A DNA stretch of 64,000 nt from the NCBI RefSeq assembly GCF_012641265.1, contig NZ_JABAHZ010000001.1, positions 682,001-746,000 of the forward strand. Reading direction: 5' to 3'. The first letter of the stretch is position 1. The number at the start of each line of letters is the position of its first letter. Source of the stretch: Chitinophaga eiseniae. Lineage in GTDB: Bacteria > Bacteroidota > Bacteroidia > Chitinophagales > Chitinophagaceae. The translations under genes and the position numbers were made by a program. A model generated the notes under the pieces. The model did not search any database and was not told the origin of the DNA. It worked only from the letters and a program-made list of their open reading frames with translations. This document shows, one piece after another, positions 9,891 to 18,646 of this stretch.

Positions 9891-10307
9891 TCAGAGCCTT
9901 TTAAAATGGATTTCCAGCCGCATATGCCGGCGGTTGTTACGATAGTCTTCGTCATCTTCCCGCACCAGGATCAGTTGTTTGGGATTGAGGGTATGAACTT
10001 TAAAAGTGACCGCATCACCGGTAGGTTCCAGCAAGGTTAATTCTTTTGAGTCGGGATAAAGGATATAGGAGTCGTACCGTTGGCCCCCATCTTCCAGGTG
10101 GCCGTCCTCTTTAAAATCCATGACGTCCATCTCGCTGAAACTGCTGTCGGTTTTCTCGAACATTTTCTTCCCGTTTTCGCTGCCGCTCATGACAGATTTT
10201 ACTGGCAGCCATTTGCCGATTATTCTGCCATTGCTCTGGCTGGGAGGGACATTGCTGCAACTGATATGGATGATGGAGAGAAGTAGGAGGGTATAAATAC
10301 TATTCAT
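9891..10307 (-). CDS. Small lipocalin-like lipoprotein of unknown function
   Basis: I use the ATG at 10307 because it starts directly with a lipoprotein signal (MNSIYTLLLLSIIHISC, Cys17); the mature part is about 120 residues. The pattern GRIIGKWLPVKSV near the N-terminus and alternating strands ending in RLEIHFKRL resemble the lipocalin-like proteins common in Bacteroidota. No ligand or enzymatic residues are visible. The gene converges directly on the S15/CocE hydrolase gene with no gap. Confidence 0.7.
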   Translation of the reverse strand: MNSIYTLLLLSIIHISCSNVPPSQSNGRIIGKWLPVKSVMSGSENGKKMFEKTDSSFSEMDVMDFKEDGHLEDGGQRYDSYILYPDSKELTLLEPTGDAVTFKVHTLNPKQLILVREDDEDYRNNRRHMRLEIHFKRL

Positions 10308-10336
10308 AAGTTGTATCTTTAGTGTCATAAAATGTG

Positions 10337-10453
10337 ATGCCCGTGAAACTTGATTCTTCTGTTGGATGGATGATATTCATAGTGGTATACGTGCTCTCTA
10401 TCCTGTTGTTTTGTCGTGTTTATAGCGCAAAAATACAAAGATCGCCGGTATAA
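10337..10453 (+). CDS. Possible 38-residue single-span membrane protein
   Basis: A small open frame starts at ATG 10337 and stops at TAA 10451-10453. It encodes one hydrophobic helix (about residues 11-26, WMIFIVVYVLSILLF) followed by a basic tail (RVYSAKIQRS), which fits a positive-inside small membrane protein. There is no strong ribosome-binding site. It lies in the 205-bp gap between a divergent pair of genes, so it may be chance. Confidence 0.3.
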   Translation: MPVKLDSSVGWMIFIVVYVLSILLFCRVYSAKIQRSPV

Positions 10454-10512
10454 GAAGGAATGGAAATTGTGAAGGTGGGATGTAGCATTGTTTTATCCAT
10501 AAAAAGTTGATC

Positions 10513-11124
10513 ATGGGAGATAATATTGCGGCGCCGTTTCTACCGGCGCAGTATGTGGGAGAAGCCACTACTACCTCCGAAACCAAAGATTTATTGAATG
10601 AAGAGGCAGCCTCAGCCTTTTTTAAAAACGCAGTGCTCCGCCTGGCAGACGTTAATAACTGGGAATCGCTGAGTGGTAGCATGTCGTCGGGCTTTCAGCT
10701 CACCGACCTGGCCGGAAAGCCTGCATCAGGGCCGGCGGAAACAGGCATGTATATACGCATCGATATCCCGGGGCCGGGTACCCACGCAGGGAAGGGGTTT
10801 GACTGGGTGAAAATTGAGCAGAAGGAACATATTATGTTGAATGAGCACCAGGAAGTATTCTTTATCCGTGCCAGGCCTTCTGAACATCCTATACAAAAAA
10901 GCGCCGGGATCGCACATTTCCTGCGTAAAGAGGCCAGCAGTTCTTTTGTATTGATGAGGAATGGTCCTTCCGTTACAGCGGCGGTATATGGTCGTAATGA
11001 GGTGCCTAACACCCAGAGCGCCGACCTGGGCGACCGGATAAGGAATGCCGTGGTAGGTGCTACCGGCGCTATCGGCATTTCAAAGCTCCAGTGGAAAGCC
11101 CTGGTAAAGGGATTATTGGAATAG
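10513..11124 (+). CDS. Conserved-looking protein of unknown function
   Basis: The 203-residue protein has no signal peptide or membrane helix. I place the start at the ATG at 10513 rather than the TTG at 10507. It is rich in short motifs (GMYIRIDIPGPG, GKGFDWVKIE, SKLQWKALVKGLL) that suggest a compact beta-rich cytosolic domain, but I recognise no family. It is monocistronic and abuts the convergent MarR gene (stop to stop, one base apart). Confidence 0.7.
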   Translation: MGDNIAAPFLPAQYVGEATTTSETKDLLNEEAASAFFKNAVLRLADVNNWESLSGSMSSGFQLTDLAGKPASGPAETGMYIRIDIPGPGTHAGKGFDWVKIEQKEHIMLNEHQEVFFIRARPSEHPIQKSAGIAHFLRKEASSSFVLMRNGPSVTAAVYGRNEVPNTQSADLGDRIRNAVVGATGAIGISKLQWKALVKGLLE

Positions 11125-11125
11125 C

Positions 11126-11596
11126 CTACTGTTGCTGTTCCCTTTCAAAAAAACTCCGCACTTTTATATTGGCTTCTACTTCTTCGATGGCCTTCATGAG
11201 GTTATTAGGAGTGTCTGTGAGGGATGCCAGGGCGGCCGACATCTTTCCCCACACCGGCTGCATTTGGATCACCAGCTCTTTCCCCTTTTCTGTAAGCAGG
11301 ATGAGCCGTTTCCGCTCATCGGTCTTGTCTTTTTTAGAGCGGACCAGCTTTTGCTTTTCCAGTTCTTTTAGTAAGCTGATAGTAGATGGATGAGAATAGC
11401 CTATTTCTGCTGCTATTTCTACTACGCTCAATACCGGCTTTTGGTGTAGGGTATACACCACCGGAAACCACTTCGGCTCAAAATCAATCCCATGGGCCTT
11501 ATAAATCAGTTGCCCCTCTTTGCGCAGCTGGTCGCTGAGTCGCTGTAACCGTGTGGCAATCGCCAATATGCCGGATGCTTCTATTAAATTGCTCAT
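11126..11596 (-). CDS. MarR-family transcriptional regulator
   Basis: The 156-residue protein has a central winged helix: a helix-turn-helix in VVEIAAEIGYSHPSTISLLKELEKQ and a wing with KDKTDERKRLILLTEKGKEL, which is the MarR signature. N- and C-terminal helices would form the dimer interface. Its ATG overlaps the stop of the upstream acetyltransferase gene by one base (TAATG), so the two are translationally coupled. It probably regulates its own operon through the palindromic site at 12123-12138. Confidence 0.88.
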   Translation of the reverse strand: MSNLIEASGILAIATRLQRLSDQLRKEGQLIYKAHGIDFEPKWFPVVYTLHQKPVLSVVEIAAEIGYSHPSTISLLKELEKQKLVRSKKDKTDERKRLILLTEKGKELVIQMQPVWGKMSAALASLTDTPNNLMKAIEEVEANIKVRSFFEREQQQ

Positions 11597-12099
11597 TAAC
11601 TTTCTTTATCCAGGTGTAAGTGATAGAATACGTTATCCGCAGGCATCACCGGAAAGTACGAAGGCAAATCCGTTTTAGGAATCCTCTTGAAATGATTGCG
11701 CTCATAGAAGCGCATGGCGGCTTCCAGTTTATTGACAGTGCCCAGGTAAAGGTCCCGGATGTCCTGTTGCCGGCTATATACCATCAAGCCTTCCAGTAAA
11801 CGTTGAGCAATGCCCAATTCTTTCCCCCGGAATTCCTTTTTAACAAACATCTTGCGGATTGCCCCGGCCTGGTGACCAATCGCGATAAGTGCAATGGTAC
11901 CTATCAATGCTTCACCCTGCATAGCTCCCCAGAATCCGCCGCCGGTACGATGATAGCAGGTGTCAATATCCAGTAAGTCCGGCTGATCTTCCAGGGTAAC
12001 GGGGATATTAAACTCCTGCTGCTGGATAGGCAGGATAAGATCAATGGCCTGTTGACTGAAATGATTATCGATCATCTTGATGATTGGTACTGTACTCAT
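11596..12099 (-). CDS. GNAT-family N-acetyltransferase
   Basis: The 167-residue protein has the GNAT acetyl-CoA fold: a beta4 strand in AIRKMFVKKEFRGKELG with the pyrophosphate-binding R-G-K-x-L-G/A loop, and a C-terminal region (LYLGTVNKLEAAMRFYERN) typical of the family. It would transfer an acetyl group to a small molecule or peptide amine. I choose the ATG at 12099; the open frame continues to 12147, but that stretch contains the palindromic operator. Pairing with a MarR regulator suggests a role in detoxification, which is inference. Confidence 0.85.
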   Translation of the reverse strand: MSTVPIIKMIDNHFSQQAIDLILPIQQQEFNIPVTLEDQPDLLDIDTCYHRTGGGFWGAMQGEALIGTIALIAIGHQAGAIRKMFVKKEFRGKELGIAQRLLEGLMVYSRQQDIRDLYLGTVNKLEAAMRFYERNHFKRIPKTDLPSYFPVMPADNVFYHLHLDKES

Positions 12100-12122
12100 G
12101 TTTTCGTAATTATAGTATAAAA

Positions 12123-12138
12123 CTACGTAGCTGACTAC
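12123..12138. promoter_or_regulatory. Probable MarR operator
   Basis: CTACGTAG (12123-12130) is a perfect palindrome overlapping a second inverted repeat, GTAG-CTGA-CTAC (12127-12138), 24 bases upstream of the GNAT start. A TAGTTTTA -7-like element on the minus strand overlaps it. The location fits autoregulation by the MarR protein of this operon. Confidence 0.4.
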
Positions 12139-12245
12139 ATATATCAAAATTTATTTTAACCACCCATAAAATAATCGGTAATCAGGCAGGGGAGAACAGG
12201 GGTATCAATGGATACCTATTTCATCGTTTAAGGGAAAGTATTTCC

Positions 12246-12794
12246 CTATTTTCCTAATGCGGTGGGTAACCCATCGAGACTGATGCGGTTCTTTTCAGCT
12301 TTATAAAGTTCCAGTCCCTCGGGGCCTTTGCTGGCCGCCCATTTAGCAGCATGGTCCCTTTCCCCTGTGTACGTATACAGCGGTACCCCGAAACCACAGG
12401 AGGTTTGCACTTTATAAATGTCGGCCACAATGATTTGCCGGGTAGCTGGCAGCAGGGAAAAGTGAGCCGACAGTTCCGGCCATTCCGGGTCGCCAGGCAA
12501 TACCGTATAGCCGTGGCCGTATAAACGCAGTATATTAGGAGGACCGTCAAAGGCACAGAACATAAAAGTGATGCGGCCATTTTCAACCAGGTGAGCGGAA
12601 GTTTCATTGCCGCTGCCTACAATATCCAGGTAGGCCACCCGGGAAGGCGACAACACCCGGAAGCTGTCCAGCCCTTTAGGGGATTGATTTACATGCCCTT
12701 CCTGGCTGAGTGGCGCAGTGGCTACAAAAAACATCTTCTGGGCTGAAATGAATGCCTGGTGCTGCGGCTTGATATCATCAAAAAATTTTCCCAT
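12246..12794 (-). CDS. Pyridoxamine 5'-phosphate oxidase-like flavin-binding protein
   Basis: The 182-residue protein (ATG at 12794; an alternative ATG is at 12815) has the split-barrel layout of the PPOX/FMN-binding superfamily. Key stretches are FFVATAPLSQEGHVNQSPKG, the strand VAYLDIVGSGNETSAH and the central RITFMFCAFDGPPNILRLYG, characteristic of the pyridoxamine 5'-phosphate oxidase-like family of putative FMN or F420 reductases. The reaction is unknown. It is divergent from the ABC efflux operon, with a shared 130-bp promoter region. Confidence 0.82.
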   Translation of the reverse strand: MGKFFDDIKPQHQAFISAQKMFFVATAPLSQEGHVNQSPKGLDSFRVLSPSRVAYLDIVGSGNETSAHLVENGRITFMFCAFDGPPNILRLYGHGYTVLPGDPEWPELSAHFSLLPATRQIIVADIYKVQTSCGFGVPLYTYTGERDHAAKWAASKGPEGLELYKAEKNRISLDGLPTALGK

Positions 12795-12858
12795 AGCAGT
12801 GGAGGTTAAGATCATTAAAGATACAAATTTTTAGCCCCCGCCATCGCCCGGAAAGCCG

Positions 12859-12887
12859 TACATTTGATACCGTACAAAGTACAAATG
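12859..12887. promoter_or_regulatory. Promoter and inverted repeat before the efflux operon
   Basis: TACATTTG (12859-12866) matches the -7 consensus TAnnTTTG for the plus-strand adaptor gene. CATTTG (12861-12866) and CAAATG (12882-12887) form an inverted repeat around GTACAAAGTAC. This could be an operator in the divergent region. Confidence 0.35.
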
Positions 12888-12927
12888 AAGCACTGCCCGT
12901 TATTTTCCGGCAGGAAAAATATGTTAC

Positions 12928-14007
12928 ATGAGGATGATTCAATTATTGACGGTGCTTTTCCTCCTGGCTTCCTGTAAAGGCAAATGGGAAAAGACGCAAC
13001 CAACAGTAGGAAAAATCACGGAATCGGTATACGCTTCTGGCATCATCAAAGCCCGGCACCAGTACCAGGTGTTCTCCAGGGTAAATGGACTGATCATCCG
13101 CATTCCTGTCACGGAAGGAGATACCGTCAGGAAAGGCGACCCCATCATCATCATCCGCAATGAAACCGCAAAGCTCAACACTGAAAACGCTGCCATCGCA
13201 GCCGACTACAATTCGATAAAAGCCAACGCCGATAAATTAAATGAACTCCGCGTAAATATAGACCTGGCCCGGATAAAGCTCAACAACGATTCCCTCACCC
13301 AAAGCCGCCAGCGCAGGTTATGGGAACAACGTATTGGCAGCCAGCAGCAACTGGAACAGGCGGAACTGGCCTATAAAAATTCCCTGACAGCTTATGATGT
13401 AGCTGTATTCAAATACAACGACCTGCAAAAGCAACTTAATTTTGCAGCGAAACAGTCGGGCAAAAACCTGGAGATCAGCCATACCCAGAACGATGATTAT
13501 ACCATCAAAAGCGATATTGATGGAAAGGTGTACAGCATCGCCCCAAAAAATGGGGAGATGGTAACTACCCAAAGCCCCATTGCCGTGATTGGAGATGCCG
13601 GGAATTATTACCTGGAATTACAAGCCGATGAATACGATATTGCCCGCATCCGCCTGGGACAAAAAGTATATGTAACACTGGATAGCTACCGTGGACGGGT
13701 GTTTGAGGCCGTGGTAGAAAAGATCTACCCGATGATGAACGAAAAATCCAGGTCTTTTACCGTAGACGCCCACTTCACCACCGCGCCGCCGGTAGTATAT
13801 CCCAATCTCACCCTCGAGGCCAATATCGAAATACAAACGAAAGAACATGCGTTAACCATCCCCCGAAATTATTTACTGGCAGAGGATGAAGTAATGCTGG
13901 AAAATAAAGAAAGGAAGAAAGTGGTAACAGGCGTGAAAGATTACCAGCAGGTAGAAATTGTGAGTGGGCTCACCGCCAACGATGTAATCATTAAGCCGGT
14001 GCCATGA
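12928..14007 (+). CDS. Membrane-fusion (HlyD/MacA-like) adaptor lipoprotein of ABC efflux system
   Basis: The 359-residue protein has a lipoprotein signal ending at Cys16 (LLASC). It contains the biotinyl-lipoyl-like halves (GLIIRIPVTEGDTVRKGDPI and the later DGKVYSIAPKNGEMVTTQSP), an alpha-helical coiled hairpin between them (about 80-175), and a beta-barrel region with GQKVYVTLDSY. It should join an inner-membrane ABC transporter to an outer-membrane channel. The stop overlaps the permease start by 4 bases (ATGA), so the three genes to 15945 form one operon. Confidence 0.9.
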   Translation: MRMIQLLTVLFLLASCKGKWEKTQPTVGKITESVYASGIIKARHQYQVFSRVNGLIIRIPVTEGDTVRKGDPIIIIRNETAKLNTENAAIAADYNSIKANADKLNELRVNIDLARIKLNNDSLTQSRQRRLWEQRIGSQQQLEQAELAYKNSLTAYDVAVFKYNDLQKQLNFAAKQSGKNLEISHTQNDDYTIKSDIDGKVYSIAPKNGEMVTTQSPIAVIGDAGNYYLELQADEYDIARIRLGQKVYVTLDSYRGRVFEAVVEKIYPMMNEKSRSFTVDAHFTTAPPVVYPNLTLEANIEIQTKEHALTIPRNYLLAEDEVMLENKERKKVVTGVKDYQQVEIVSGLTANDVIIKPVP

Positions 14008-15263
14008 ACTACAGGTTAATTGTCAATATCGCCATTTCATTGCTGAAAGCCCGCTGGAGGCAAACACTGGTGGCTGCCATAGGCGTTACCTTCAGCATCA
14101 CCATGTTTATTGCGCTGCTCAGTTTCATGACCGGGCTCAATGGCCTGCTGGATAGCCTGATCCTCAACCGAACGTCGCATGTGCGTATCTACAACGACAT
14201 CAAACCTGCCAAACATCAGCCGGTGACATTGGTACCGGGAAACAAAGCTGCTCATAACTTTATTCACTCCGTTAAATCCGCCAGCGGACGCCTGGAAATA
14301 TACAACAGCGCCGCCATCCTCGACCTGTTGCATCACGACGGCCGCGTACTGGGCGTAGCGCCCAAAATTATAGCCCCCGTTTTTTTTAATGCCGGTACCA
14401 TCGACATCACCGGCGTAGTGAATGGTATTGATGTACAGGCGGAGAGCAGCTTGTTTCACTTCAACGACTATATCGTAGCCGGAAATGCCCTCGACCTGAA
14501 GAATGTACCCAACAGCATCATTTTGGGAAAAGGGGTAGCGGAAAAACTACTGGCAGAATTGGGAGATGTAGTACAGGTAACTACTTCCCAGGGAGAGATG
14601 ATGCCCTTGAAAGTAGTGGGTTATTTTCAGTCGGGGCTACAGGACTTTGACAAAGTACAGTGCTATACCTCTATCAATACTGCCCAGAAACTATTAGGCA
14701 AACCCAATAATTATCTTACCGATATACAGATAAAACTGCATGACCTGAATGGGGCGCCGGCCGTGGCCAGGGAGTATGGCGGCCTGTTCCAGGCCGATAC
14801 CGAAGATATCCAAACCGCTAACTCGCAGTTTGAAACCGGGAGCTTTATCCGTACCCTGATTTCTTATTCGGTAGGTATTACGCTGTTGATTGTAGCGGGC
14901 TTTGGGATTTACAACATCCTGAACATGATGATCTACGAAAAGATGGATGCGATTGCTATCATGAAGGCGACAGGCTTTTCCGGCACCGATGTAAACCGGA
15001 TCTTTATCGTGATTGCCCTGAGCATAGGACTGGCAGGGGGATCTGTAGGACTGATACTGGGCTATATCCTGTCGGTGGTGATCAATCATATTCCGTTTAA
15101 AACGGCCGCATTGCCCACCATCTCAACGTTTCCGGTGAATTATAACCCGGTATTTTATGTAATAGCAACGGTATTTTCACTGGTTACTACCTACCTGGCA
15201 GGGTTCTTTCCCGCAAGAAAAGCCAGCAGGGTAGATCCGGTGGTGATTATAAGAGGTAAATAA
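14004..15263 (+). CDS. FtsX/LolE-type ABC transporter permease
   Basis: The 419-residue inner-membrane protein has the four-helix FtsX architecture: one N-terminal helix (about 22-42), a large periplasmic MacB-type domain (about 45-280) and three C-terminal helices. The coupling segment EKMDAIAIMKATGF between helices two and three contacts the ATPase. It is encoded between its adaptor (4-bp overlap) and its ATPase (1-bp gap), forming a MacAB-like efflux system. Cargo is unknown. Confidence 0.92.
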   Translation: MNYRLIVNIAISLLKARWRQTLVAAIGVTFSITMFIALLSFMTGLNGLLDSLILNRTSHVRIYNDIKPAKHQPVTLVPGNKAAHNFIHSVKSASGRLEIYNSAAILDLLHHDGRVLGVAPKIIAPVFFNAGTIDITGVVNGIDVQAESSLFHFNDYIVAGNALDLKNVPNSIILGKGVAEKLLAELGDVVQVTTSQGEMMPLKVVGYFQSGLQDFDKVQCYTSINTAQKLLGKPNNYLTDIQIKLHDLNGAPAVAREYGGLFQADTEDIQTANSQFETGSFIRTLISYSVGITLLIVAGFGIYNILNMMIYEKMDAIAIMKATGFSGTDVNRIFIVIALSIGLAGGSVGLILGYILSVVINHIPFKTAALPTISTFPVNYNPVFYVIATVFSLVTTYLAGFFPARKASRVDPVVIIRGK

Positions 15264-15264
15264 G

Positions 15265-15945
15265 ATGAGCGAAGTTATTTTACAGGCAACACATATCAAA
15301 AAGTACTTTCATGACCCGGTAACTGTACCGGTGCTGAACGACCTTAGCTTGTCCGTGAATAAGGGAGAATTTGTATCGGTAGTGGGTAAGTCAGGCTGTG
15401 GCAAATCCACGCTGCTGTATGTACTTTCAACGATGGATACGGATTATGAGGGAGAATTATGGATAGAACAGGAGCGCGTAACAGGTCAGAAAGAGAAGCA
15501 GCTGGCGCGTATACGCAATGAGAAAATCGGTTTCGTATTCCAGTTTCACTACCTGCTCAATGAATTCAGCGTACTGAAGAATGTGATGTTGCCAGGACTT
15601 AAGCTTAATAAATATTCCGCCGAAGAAATAGAGCACCGGGCCATGGAACGGCTTAAAATGCTGTATATCGACGACCTGGCACTGAAGGGCGCCAACCAGT
15701 TATCTGGCGGACAAAAACAGCGGGTAGCGATAGCCCGTGCCCTGATCAACGATCCGGCGATCATCATGGGAGATGAACCTACTGGTAACCTGGATAAGAA
15801 AAACGGGCAGATTGTATTCGATATCTTTAAAGAACTGGCTACCCACTATCATCAAACGCTGTTGATCGTTACACACGATCCGGAGTTTGCTGAAAATACC
15901 AACCGCATTATCGAAATGGAAGACGGACGCGTGATCCGGCATTAA
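15265..15945 (+). CDS. ABC transporter ATP-binding protein (MacB/LolD type)
   Basis: The 226-residue cytosolic ATPase has Walker [10 protein letters not shown] (41-49), a Q-loop in [17 protein letters not shown], the signature LSGGQKQR (146-153), Walker [13 protein letters not shown] (166-177) and the switch histidine in IVTHDPEFA. The set of motifs matches the LolD/MacB export group. It powers the FtsX permease encoded 1 bp upstream. The gene converges on the nucleotidase gene with a 3-bp gap. Confidence 0.95.
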   Translation: MSEVILQATHIKKYFHDPVTVPVLNDLSLSVNKGEFVSVVGKSGCGKSTLLYVLSTMDTDYEGELWIEQERVTGQKEKQLARIRNEKIGFVFQFHYLLNEFSVLKNVMLPGLKLNKYSAEEIEHRAMERLKMLYIDDLALKGANQLSGGQKQRVAIARALINDPAIIMGDEPTGNLDKKNGQIVFDIFKELATHYHQTLLIVTHDPEFAENTNRIIEMEDGRVIRH

Positions 15946-15948
15946 TTG

Positions 15949-16476
15949 CTACAATAGCTTTTTAGCAGCATCTTCCCAATTCAGTATCCGCTCATAGCCT
16001 TCTACATGCACATTGTGGTGCCCATGATAGAGGTAAGGTTTCCCCTTAAAGTAAGTAAAGTTACGGATCAGGTCATCGATCATGATATCCGTTTGTACGA
16101 TAGACTTATCGCCACAAAGACAGAATTGTTTCCAGGTGAGGAAAGGGAAATGTTCCTGTAGCCAATCGTATTTGTCCCGTAAGGAATCGGGAAACTCCAT
16201 GGCAGCGGATACGATATAGAGCTTGTATTTCTGGTTGAGTTCTTTCAATACTTCCTTCGCATCAGGGAATACATCCAGGTCGCGGAAGAAGCCTGGGGTA
16301 TTCAGGTATTCCTTGATCTTGTCTTTGTGTTCAGGTGGTACTGCTTCGGTGAATGTTTTGCCGTGTAATTCTTCAGGCGTGAATGTTCTTCCGTAATCCC
16401 TGTAATACCATTCCCTGGCTTTTTTAATAGGATCGGCAATGGTTTCGTCCATGTCTATGGCAATAGATAGCTGCAT
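15949..16476 (-). CDS. 5'(3')-deoxyribonucleotidase-like HAD phosphatase
   Basis: The 175-residue protein has the HAD motif I DMDET (8-12) with nucleophile Asp8 and acid/base Asp10, a motif II serine or threonine in YIVSAA, and the motif III/IV region with IMIDDL. The family (NT5C) dephosphorylates deoxynucleoside monophosphates, controlling pyrimidine pools. It is cytosolic and has the usual length. It stands alone; a 39-bp inverted repeat lies just upstream. Confidence 0.85.
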   Translation of the reverse strand: MQLSIAIDMDETIADPIKKAREWYYRDYGRTFTPEELHGKTFTEAVPPEHKDKIKEYLNTPGFFRDLDVFPDAKEVLKELNQKYKLYIVSAAMEFPDSLRDKYDWLQEHFPFLTWKQFCLCGDKSIVQTDIMIDDLIRNFTYFKGKPYLYHGHHNVHVEGYERILNWEDAAKKLL

Positions 16477-16509
16477 CGTTTCCAGATTTATGGAGCTAAT
16501 ATAATAAAA

Positions 16510-16633
16510 GGAGCAGAAAGCTAAAAGCAGAAAGCAAAAAGCTATTGTCGGGAATAATCGAAGCGAACATTAAATACTCGCTAAGTTCTTCTGCACAATA
16601 GCTTTTTGCTTTCTGCTTTTAGCTTTCCGCTCC
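16510..16633. repeat. 39-bp inverted repeat with 46-bp loop
   Basis: The left arm (16510-16548) and the right arm (16595-16633) are reverse complements with one mismatch. Each arm is itself built of two AGCAGAAAGC-type units and ends in GCTATTGT. The element fills the gap between the end of the DUF1080 gene and the start of the nucleotidase gene, both on the minus strand. It may be a long RNA hairpin acting as terminator or a non-autonomous repeat; no open frame is present in the loop. Confidence 0.85.
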
Positions 16634-16634
16634 T

Positions 16635-17396
16635 CTACAATCGCTTCAACATAATTTTCCGGTATTCTACTTTCATCGGCGGGCCTACATGCACCTGTAC
16701 GCCCAGCAATCCTTTGGTTTTGCCGTTTACTTTATCGTTGTCGGTCACATCGCTCATTAACACGCCGTTGATGTAATGTTGGAGGCGATTGCCTTTTATA
16801 ACAAGGTGACAGCTGTTCCAATCTTCATGTTTGATAAGGGTTTGCAGCGAATCGCTGCTACCCAGGGAGCCGGTCACAATAGCGGCGGTCCAGGCATTAT
16901 TTTTTATGCCATCGGCTAAAGAAGCGGTAGGCCTGGGGATCGTGGTTATCTGCCCGCGATAGGCCAGGGTAGTGCGTCCCCGTTCTTCATAGTTTTGCCC
17001 GGTATACCGGTTAGCTCCGTCTATATCTGCCTGGTAGCCTTTGAGGGCGTGAGGCACATTATCGACCCATACGCTGCGGTAGTTGATACCGCTGTTGCCG
17101 CCGCCGGTAATCCGGAACTCGCCGGTGAGTTCAAAGTTAGCCGGTTGTCCACCTTTCCATACCAGGAAAGTATTGGTTTTGAGCAGGGTTTGCGGAGTTA
17201 CTTCTCCTACCAGGCAGCCGTTTTCTGCGCGCCAGTGGATGGAGTCGCCGTCCCAGCCTTGTAATGTTTTGCCATCGAAGATGGAAACAAAACCGCTGTC
17301 GTTGCCCATGCTGTTGCCGGTTTGACAGCTGCTGGCGGAGCATAGCAGCACTACCGCGGCCAATGGCATAAACAATGTGCTGTATCTTTTCAGCAT
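16635..17396 (-). CDS. DUF1080 lipoprotein (3-keto-glycoside hydrolase family)
   Basis: The 253-residue protein has a lipoprotein signal (Cys24) and the concanavalin-like fold of DUF1080, visible in SIFDGKTLQGWDGD at the start of the domain and GGGNSGINYRSVW in the middle. Pfam names this family 3-keto-disaccharide hydrolase, after enzymes that cleave 3-keto-glycosides. It is the last gene of a minus-strand run with an oxidoreductase, a TIM-barrel isomerase and an epimerase, the set expected for oxidation and cleavage of glycosides at C3. Substrate assignment is inference. Confidence 0.88.
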   Translation of the reverse strand: MLKRYSTLFMPLAAVVLLCSASSCQTGNSMGNDSGFVSIFDGKTLQGWDGDSIHWRAENGCLVGEVTPQTLLKTNTFLVWKGGQPANFELTGEFRITGGGNSGINYRSVWVDNVPHALKGYQADIDGANRYTGQNYEERGRTTLAYRGQITTIPRPTASLADGIKNNAWTAAIVTGSLGSSDSLQTLIKHEDWNSCHLVIKGNRLQHYINGVLMSDVTDNDKVNGKTKGLLGVQVHVGPPMKVEYRKIMLKRL

Positions 17397-17466
17397 AGTT
17401 GATATTTTAAGAGTTTGTTTTTCGTATATCCTTTGGAGATATATTTCGTTTGTCCGGCACCGTTAG

Positions 17467-18618
17467 TCACGCCGCATGGGTGTCTTTCCACGTACCGGTA
17501 GCGGCGGAGTCCTGTACGGCCTGGCAGACTTTCTGTGTTTCAAATGCTTCGCGGAAGGTCGGCGGGCAGGAGCTGCCATCTTCCAGGCTTTTGAGGAAGT
17601 CGGCTACCTGGTGAACAAAAGAATGTTCGTAGCCGATACCAAGTCCGGGCACCCACCATTTATTCATATAGGGCTGATCTCCATCTGTTACATGGATAGA
17701 CCTCCATCCTTTCAGCGTAGAGGCGTCGGCGTTATCGAAGAATTCCAGGCGGTTCAGGTCATGCAGGTCCCAGCGGATGGAAGCATGTTCGCCATTGATT
17801 TCAAACGTATATAAAGCTTTATGTCCGCGTGCGTAACGTGTTGATTCAAATAGTCCTAAAGAACCGTTACTGAAGCGGCACATGAAGGAACACGCGTCAT
17901 CGATATTTACTTTTTCCACCTTACCGGTAAGCTGGTGCATGCGTTCTTTGACGAAGGTTTCTGTCACGGCCGACACCGTAGTGATACTACCATTGAGCCA
18001 TAAGGCAGTATCGATGCAATGGGAGAGCAGGTCGCCCAGTACGCCCGAACCGGCTACATCTGCGTCCATGCGCCAGAGCCCTTCGCCTCCCTGGGGAAGA
18101 TTGGCGTTGATCGTCCAATCCTGTAAAAAGTTGGCGCGGTAGTGAAAGATGCGGCCCAGCTTGCCCGAGTCGATGATCTGTTTAGCCAGTGTTACCGCGG
18201 GCAACCGGCGATAGTTGTACCATACGGTGTTGGGAACTTTCGCTTTTTCTATCGCGGCTACCATATCGGCCGATTCCCGGAGGGTACGAGCCAACGGCTT
18301 CTCACAAAGGATCATTTTACCGGCAGCTGCTGCGGCAATGGCAATTTCTGCATGCTTGTCATTGGGCGTACAGATATCCACTGCATCGATATCGTCCCGG
18401 GCAATGAGCGCTTTCCAGTCTGTTTCCACCGACTCATACCCCCATTGTTCGGCGAAGGCCCTGGCCTTGCTTTCGGTGCGGGAACACACGGCTTTCAGTA
18501 CCGGCTGGTAAGCCAGTTCCGGGAAGAAGTTTTTAACCCGCAGGTAACCGTTGGAATGTGTCCGGCCCATAAAACCGCATCCTATTAATCCTATCCTCAG
18601 TGCTTTCTTTGTTGTCAT
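17467..18618 (-). CDS. Gfo/Idh/MocA-family sugar oxidoreductase
   Basis: The 383-residue cytosolic protein has the N-terminal Rossmann motif [15 protein letters not shown], the [16 protein letters not shown] segment and the family EKPLA motif with its catalytic lysine, followed by the C-terminal alpha/beta substrate domain. These enzymes oxidise or reduce sugars and cyclitols with NAD(P). Next to DUF1080 and a TIM-barrel isomerase it fits the 3-keto-sugar route known in Bacteroides and Agrobacterium. No signal peptide is present, unlike the related gene at 44899-46257. Confidence 0.92.
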   Translation of the reverse strand: MTTKKALRIGLIGCGFMGRTHSNGYLRVKNFFPELAYQPVLKAVCSRTESKARAFAEQWGYESVETDWKALIARDDIDAVDICTPNDKHAEIAIAAAAAGKMILCEKPLARTLRESADMVAAIEKAKVPNTVWYNYRRLPAVTLAKQIIDSGKLGRIFHYRANFLQDWTINANLPQGGEGLWRMDADVAGSGVLGDLLSHCIDTALWLNGSITTVSAVTETFVKERMHQLTGKVEKVNIDDACSFMCRFSNGSLGLFESTRYARGHKALYTFEINGEHASIRWDLHDLNRLEFFDNADASTLKGWRSIHVTDGDQPYMNKWWVPGLGIGYEHSFVHQVADFLKSLEDGSSCPPTFREAFETQKVCQAVQDSAATGTWKDTHAA

Positions 18619-18646
18619 AGTTATCTCTCGTTAGGTGATTGAAAAG

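Noticed and set aside
12201..12247. Short hairpins (GGTATC/GATACC and AGGGAAA/TTTCCCT) after the PPOX-like gene as terminators
   Set aside because: The stems are short, lack T-tracts and one overlaps the stop codon, so support is too weak.
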